Shown here in pieces: positions 36,874 through 39,939 of a stretch of DNA of 39,939 nt (position 1 is the first letter of the stretch; every line of letters starts with the position of its first letter). The translations under genes and the position numbers were made by a program. The notes under the pieces are model-generated. The model ran no database searches. It saw only the letters and a list, made by a program, of their open reading frames with translations, and was not told the origin of the DNA. Origin of the DNA: a virus; IMG/VR virus record IMGVR_UViG_3300009090_000002, positions 1 through 39,939 of that record; one strand, 5' to 3'.

Positions 36874-37110
36874 ATGCTCGCTGCCGCTGCCGTCGCCGCG
36901 CCGCTCACCGGGGATCAACTCTTATGGGCGATCCGGGAGTTGTATCGCGCCTGGAAGACCACCCCGCCGTCGCAGCAGGCGGCCGTGGAACTCGAGAGCC
37001 GGACGCTCGCCGCGACCTATCTCGCGCTCGTGCGGGACCAGCGGTACGACGAGCGGATCGCGCGGGCGCAGCTCCGGCGGGTGTGCAACCCGCGGCACGA
37101 CGCGGCGTAG
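36874..37110 (+). CDS. Hypothetical protein, 78 aa
   Basis: ATG 36874 with a modest SD (AGGA, about 10 nt). Helical throughout: LTGDQLLWAIRELYRAWKTT, ELESRTLAATYLALVRDQRY, ERIARAQLRRVCNPRH. No family is recognised. It is the last gene of the rightward module and ends four bases from the convergent gene at 37115. Confidence 0.6.
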   Translation: MLAAAAVAAPLTGDQLLWAIRELYRAWKTTPPSQQAAVELESRTLAATYLALVRDQRYDERIARAQLRRVCNPRHDAA

Positions 37111-37114
37111 CGGC

Positions 37115-37357
37115 TTACGTGCGGCGCCGATCCAGTTCGTCCGCTTTCTCGATCAGGAGCGCCGCGAACTGCCGCGCCTCGCCAGACGGCAGACCCAGCC
37201 ACCCGATCGGCTTCCCGAACTGGACGCGCACGATCGCATTCGCATAATCCGCCGTCAGCGCCATCTGGAGTTCGCCTTCGTCGTCGGCGTCCGCGTGGCC
37301 GCGTGGAAACCGGCTGGTCGCGCCGAGTTTGGTGATCTTGAAGTCTTTGATCTTCAT
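37115..37357 (-). CDS. Hypothetical protein, 80 aa
   Basis: ATG 37357 overlaps the upstream stop (ATGA). The product begins MKIKDFKITKLGATSRFPRG, has an acidic segment (ADADDEGELQM), a strand-rich centre (NAIVRVQFGKPIGWLGLPSG) and a helix (EARQFAALLIEKADELDRR). No family is recognised. Co-translated with the HTH_36-type protein; a partner or regulator role is possible. Confidence 0.65.
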   Translation of the reverse strand: MKIKDFKITKLGATSRFPRGHADADDEGELQMALTADYANAIVRVQFGKPIGWLGLPSGEARQFAALLIEKADELDRRRT

Positions 37358-38073
37358 CGCAGCGCCTCCGCGCGGGCCCGTCGCCCGTCCGTAATCGCCC
37401 GGTCAATGCAGGCGTGGATGGTCGCACATCGCGGCGTGTGCGGACACTGCACGCCCGCCGAGACGCCCTCCGCGCGACGGGGCAGCCAGACGGCCCCCAA
37501 CAGCGGCAGGCGACCGGCCGCGGGGCGCGGGGCGGCTCGCGTTCGAACAGCCAGCCGACGTCCTGGCGGCGGCAGCGGGGTTTCGAACGGGAGCCGCGGT
37601 TCGGGCCAGTCCCAGGGCAGACAAGGCGCGCGCAGCGCGCGCTCTTCTTCTGGTTCAATCTGGATCTGGTTCACTGTCACGCCCGTGTGACTACCCGTGG
37701 TCACGCCGACGTAACTACCTCCCTCGGCGTGGGTAGTCACGCTGGTATGACTACCTGGGTCGCTGGCTGGCGGCTCGAACCGCAGCGTATAGCGATTCGA
37801 GGTCCAATCACCCGCCGCGTCCCGACGACGCTCGACGACCAGGGCGCCCGCCTCGTGCAACGATCGAATCGCCCGGTCGACCGCCGGACGGGAACACCGG
37901 AGGTCGTTTGCGAGCCGTGTCCGCGAGGGGTAACACGTCCCGTCCCGATGATCCGCGTACTCGGCCGCGAGCAGGCCGAAGAGGCGATAGCCGCGATCCG
38001 ACACGGCGGGATGCTGGGCTACCCAGAGCGGGATGCGCGCGAACGGCGTGCCCAGGCGGAGCGCGAGACTCAT
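37354..38073 (-). CDS. HTH_36-type DNA-binding protein, replication-initiator-like (239 aa)
   Basis: The N-terminal ~100 residues match the HTH_36/replication-protein pattern: FARIPLWVAQHPAVSDRGYR, LFGLLAAEYADHRDGTCYPS, RTRLANDLRCSRPAVDRAIR, SLHEAGALVVERRRD. Then comes the low-complexity segment GSHTSVTTHAEGGSYVGVTT typical of these proteins, and a basic Pro/Arg-rich C-terminus with three Cys. Such proteins are often the phage or plasmid replication initiators. ATG 38073 overlaps the HTH-HNH stop. Related in its HTH part to the upstream gene, so the pair probably arose by duplication. Confidence 0.8.
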   Translation of the reverse strand: MSLALRLGTPFARIPLWVAQHPAVSDRGYRLFGLLAAEYADHRDGTCYPSRTRLANDLRCSRPAVDRAIRSLHEAGALVVERRRDAAGDWTSNRYTLRFEPPASDPGSHTSVTTHAEGGSYVGVTTGSHTGVTVNQIQIEPEEERALRAPCLPWDWPEPRLPFETPLPPPGRRLAVRTRAAPRPAAGRLPLLGAVWLPRRAEGVSAGVQCPHTPRCATIHACIDRAITDGRRARAEALR

Positions 38074-38759
38074 CGCTCCTCCTCTCGCGCCAACTTGCCT
38101 TCGCGATGAAAGAGCGTGTGACAGCCGTGACAGAGGACGATGAGATCAGCGGGCCGTTCCGCGCCGAGACGTCGGTACGTCCGGTGATGGACATTAAGGG
38201 CCTCTGCCCCGTTGCACACCTGACACCGAAAGTGCGCCCGTTCCAGCTGGCGCAATCGCGTGCCGCACCAGTGATCGCTTTGGAGATAGTCGGCGTACGA
38301 CACCCTCGGAGGAATCTGCGCGTCGGGGTCGATCGGCGGCTTTAGCCGCACCCGATAGCGGCTCACGGTCCGATGGCCGTTCGGGGTGTGCCGCCGCGTG
38401 ATCTGGACCGCGCCGATCCGTCGCAAGATCCTCAGCGCGCGATCCACCGTATCAACCGACAGGGCTAATTTCTGCGCGAGGGCAGCCCGCGCCACATGCG
38501 CCTCGCCCGACCGATACTCCGCATACCGGCCCGCCAATTCCCCGTAGACGCGCACCGCGGTGCCCGTCACATCCGGGTGTTCAATCAGCCAGAGCGGCAC
38601 CCGCGCGAACCGCGCGTCTGATATCGCTGCGCTCGGCGGCGGGGCGTGGGGCGCAGCAGCGGCAGGGGCGCCACGAGTAGGGGCTTGATTTTGCTGTTGA
38701 GTTTGGTAAGCTGTCTGTGCCGCGTGGGATGGCTCCGTGCGCGGCGATCCGCAGGACAT
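38070..38759 (-). CDS. HTH-HNH fusion protein (229 aa)
   Basis: ATG 38759 with SD AGGAGG about 9 nt upstream; GTG 38765 is too close. After a Gln/Ala-rich N-terminus, residues 48-140 are an HTH_36-like domain (FARVPLWLIEHPDVTGTAVR, LAQKLALSVDTVDRALRILR, RIGAVQITRR). Residues 163-222 are an HNH domain: CQVCNGAEALNVHHRTYRRL and LIVLCHGCHTLFHREGK, with Cys179/182 and Cys210/213 as zinc ligands and His191/192 as the catalytic pair. It could nick or cut at a site bound by the HTH, for example an origin or a host target. Promoter and leader hairpin lie upstream. Confidence 0.85.
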   Translation of the reverse strand: MSCGSPRTEPSHAAQTAYQTQQQNQAPTRGAPAAAAPHAPPPSAAISDARFARVPLWLIEHPDVTGTAVRVYGELAGRYAEYRSGEAHVARAALAQKLALSVDTVDRALRILRRIGAVQITRRHTPNGHRTVSRYRVRLKPPIDPDAQIPPRVSYADYLQSDHWCGTRLRQLERAHFRCQVCNGAEALNVHHRTYRRLGAERPADLIVLCHGCHTLFHREGKLAREEER

Positions 38760-38778
38760 CGTCACAGCCCTCCTGACC

Positions 38779-38827
38779 GGCGCGCGTGCAGAGCGTTGCT
38801 TTCCAGCCAGTGCTCTGCGTGCGCGCC
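38779..38827 (-). promoter_or_regulatory. Leader hairpin (16-bp imperfect stem) before the HTH-HNH gene
   Basis: Bases 38779-38794 pair with 38812-38827 at 14 of 16 positions around a 17-nt loop. On the minus strand the stem ends only a few bases before the SD (AGGAGG), so folding could modulate ribosome access or act as an attenuator between 38877 and 38759. Confidence 0.5.
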
Positions 38828-38851
38828 GAACGGGTCGTAACCTTACCTCAC

Positions 38852-38880
38852 CTCATACGGCTTTCGAATCCGATTGTCAC
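38852..38880 (-). promoter_or_regulatory. Promoter candidate GTGACA-17-TATGAG
   Basis: On minus, GTGACA (38875-38880) and TATGAG (38852-38857) are separated by 17 nt. It begins within the stop codon of the upstream gene and would drive the HTH-HNH gene through the leader hairpin. Confidence 0.45.
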
Positions 38881-39185
38881 GTCGCGCGGCGCCGCGCGTG
38901 ATGCAGCGCGTGCCGCAGCCGCGCCCGCGCGCGCAGCGCCCCGACGCCGATCGCGTCCGCCGATGCCAACGGCTCGAGCAGTGCGTCGGTCGCGGCGCCG
39001 CCGAAGATTGCGCGCAGATGGTCGAGCGTGAGCCGGTGGCCGTCGACGAGCGCAGTGAGCACGGCCAGGAGCGCCTGATCATCGACGACGCCGCGGGCGG
39101 TGAGGACGGCGAGCCGCGCGGCGATCTGCCGCAACCGGAGGGTGGTGATCGGATCATCCGCGGGGACCCAGACGCCGTCGGTCAT
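38877..39185 (-). CDS. Hypothetical helical protein, 102 aa
   Basis: ATG 39185 overlaps the upstream stop (ATGA). Entirely helical: TTLRLRQIAARLAVLTARGV, DDQALLAVLTALVDGHRLTL, DHLRAIFGGAATDALLEPLA, ending in an Arg/His-rich segment (LRHALHHARRRAT). No family is recognised. Second gene of the 39634 leftward operon. Confidence 0.65.
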   Translation of the reverse strand: MTDGVWVPADDPITTLRLRQIAARLAVLTARGVVDDQALLAVLTALVDGHRLTLDHLRAIFGGAATDALLEPLASADAIGVGALRARARLRHALHHARRRAT

Positions 39186-39634
39186 GACGGGGACACCGTC
39201 TCTCGGCTGCCTTGGCGCAGTTCGCGGAAGTCGAGCAGTGCGCGTCCGGCCGCGGCCTCTGCGAGCCCCATCTGGACCAAAAACTTAAACAGCAGTTCGT
39301 CAGAGACGGCGGCTTCAATTGCGCCGTGGAGCATCCCGACGACCTCGCGCGCCTTGTCGAGATCCATCTGGATCTCGCGGCCGTTTAGGGTGAGTTCCAC
39401 CATCCCGCGTTTCGTCGCGGCACTGACGATACTCGCGATCTCGACCCGCAGGGGCTGCCCCTCCCCTGGGTCCGGCGCGCGCGCGCTCGCCTTCTTGATG
39501 GCCGCGACCACGCCGCCGATGGCGTCGCGTTCTTCGGCCGTCAAGGTCTGCATCCACGCCGTGAATGGCTCGCCGCCGCGCAGCAGAATCTCGGCGGCGA
39601 GCAGCAGGCGCTTGCGTGGGACGTCGACCCGCAT
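39182..39634 (-). CDS. Hypothetical protein heading the 39634 operon (150 aa)
   Basis: ATG 39634, no SD visible. The sequence is MRVDVPRKRLLLAAEILLRG, then LTAEERDAIGGVVAAIKKAS, a beta-like PLRVEIASIVSAATKRGMVE with LTLNGREIQMDLDKAREVVG, and a C-terminal helix with LLFKFLVQMGLAEAA. A DNA- or protein-binding role is possible but the family is unknown. It is preceded by the AT-rich control region 39635-39760. Confidence 0.65.
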   Translation of the reverse strand: MRVDVPRKRLLLAAEILLRGGEPFTAWMQTLTAEERDAIGGVVAAIKKASARAPDPGEGQPLRVEIASIVSAATKRGMVELTLNGREIQMDLDKAREVVGMLHGAIEAAVSDELLFKFLVQMGLAEAAAGRALLDFRELRQGSRETVSPS

Positions 39635-39694
39635 CAGGGCGCCGGCCGGGTGTTCGTGTTTGTTTCGGGGTTGGTTAACATAATCTTTCTTATC

Positions 39695-39707
39695 AGACCT
39701 TGGGTCT
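39695..39707. promoter_or_regulatory. Palindrome AGACC-TTG-GGTCT in the AT-rich control region 39635-39760
   Basis: A perfect 5-bp dyad with a 3-bp spacer lies in the least GC-rich part of the genome, just upstream of the gene starting at 39634. Near it, on minus, TATGTT could be a -10, but no good -35 was found. The remaining sequence of this 126-bp gap is non-coding by eye. Candidate operator. Confidence 0.45.
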
Positions 39708-39760
39708 ACCGCTAGGGGTGGTGTCGCGTCCCGACCACAAGCGACCGCGCGGAATCGTGG

Positions 39761-39939
39761 TCAGCGCGCCACACCGGACGGATAGACCGCCGCACTGATG
39801 GTTCGCCGGCTGCACGCGCGCTTGACACTCGCGACGCGCTCGCGCGGCGACTGCCCCGCGCCAATCCCCACCGCCGCGAGCACGGTGCGAATCCGCGCCA
39901 GGCGCGTCGTCGGCCCCTCGGTCGTGCCCGCCGACGCGC
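39761..39939 (-). CDS. Hypothetical protein, C-terminal part (continues from position 111 via the junction)
   Basis: This reading frame enters from the right edge and ends at TGA 39761-39763. If the 23-bp terminal overlap is collapsed, it joins in frame with the gene that starts at 111. The sequence includes TTRLARIRTVLAAVGIGAG, QSPRERVASVKRACSRRTIS and AAVYPSGVAR. Basic and helical; family unknown. It marks the 3' end of the leftward early operon. Confidence 0.55.
   Translation of the reverse strand, partial: ASAGTTEGPTTRLARIRTVLAAVGIGAGQSPRERVASVKRACSRRTISAAVYPSGVAR
39911..39933. repeat. Terminal direct repeat, right copy (23 bp)
   Basis: Identical to 1-23. See the left copy for interpretation. 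Confidence 0.8.

Noticed and set aside
1-39939. tRNA genes, integrase and polymerase genes
   Set aside because: No cloverleaf-like gap, tyrosine/serine recombinase signature or polymerase motif was recognised by eye; non-coding gaps are nearly all under 160 bp. A tRNAscan and HMM search would be decisive.

Overview
The window is a GC-rich, almost completely coding genome of a tailed bacteriophage with a P22-like podovirus virion. Diagnostic genes are a large terminase (31872-33398), a P22-type portal (29247-31607), a scaffold-like protein (27207-28295), a P22-type coat protein (25947-27167), a gp4-like connector (23409-24167), a gp10-like tail hub (16888-18357) and a pectate-lyase-fold tailspike with a C-terminal S74 chaperone (18357-20627). 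The first 23 bases recur near the right end, and one reading frame continues across the junction, so the contig is probably a complete circularly permuted or terminally redundant genome. The host cannot be read from the sequence. Base composition suggests a GC-rich bacterium, and proteins with Sec-type or lipoprotein-like leaders hint at a Gram-negative-type envelope. I saw no integrase, DNA polymerase, tRNA or CRISPR array.

Layout. (1) 5065 leftward to 1 and on across the junction to 39761 is an early-type operon of short, mostly overlapping genes: PD-(D/E)XK nuclease, SSB-like protein with an acidic tail, zinc-ribbon proteins, an exported repeat protein, an XRE-type regulator and a chain with two tiny membrane peptides. 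(2) 5219-6228 is a short rightward operon diverging from the first over a promoter/operator region at 5116-5210. (3) 6229-6344 is a convergent gap with a promoter-like and a terminator-like signal, a possible ~70-nt RNA. (4) 35944 leftward to 6345 is the ~29.6-kb late operon: small membrane and HTH genes, ParB-methyltransferase, terminase, portal, scaffold, coat, head-tail and fibre genes, tailspike, internal virion proteins, then a lysis/exported-protein region. One rightward zinc-protein gene (7158-7397) sits inside it. (5) 36146-37110 is a rightward three-gene module headed by an excisionase-like HTH protein. (6) 39634 leftward to 37115 holds two unknown genes, an HTH-HNH fusion, an HTH_36-type protein and a small unknown.

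Start codons were chosen mainly from ATGA, GTGA, TGATG and TAATG overlaps, which link nearly every gene to its neighbour, and from Shine-Dalgarno (SD) sites. Early functions appear to be recombination and ssDNA handling (nuclease, SSB-like) and regulation (several HTH proteins). Late functions are packaging, P22-like capsid assembly, a short tail with enzymatic spikes and accessory fibres, DNA ejection and lysis. No replicative polymerase was recognised, so replication probably relies on the host, perhaps recruited by the HTH_36-type proteins. Family assignments come from motif recognition without database searches.
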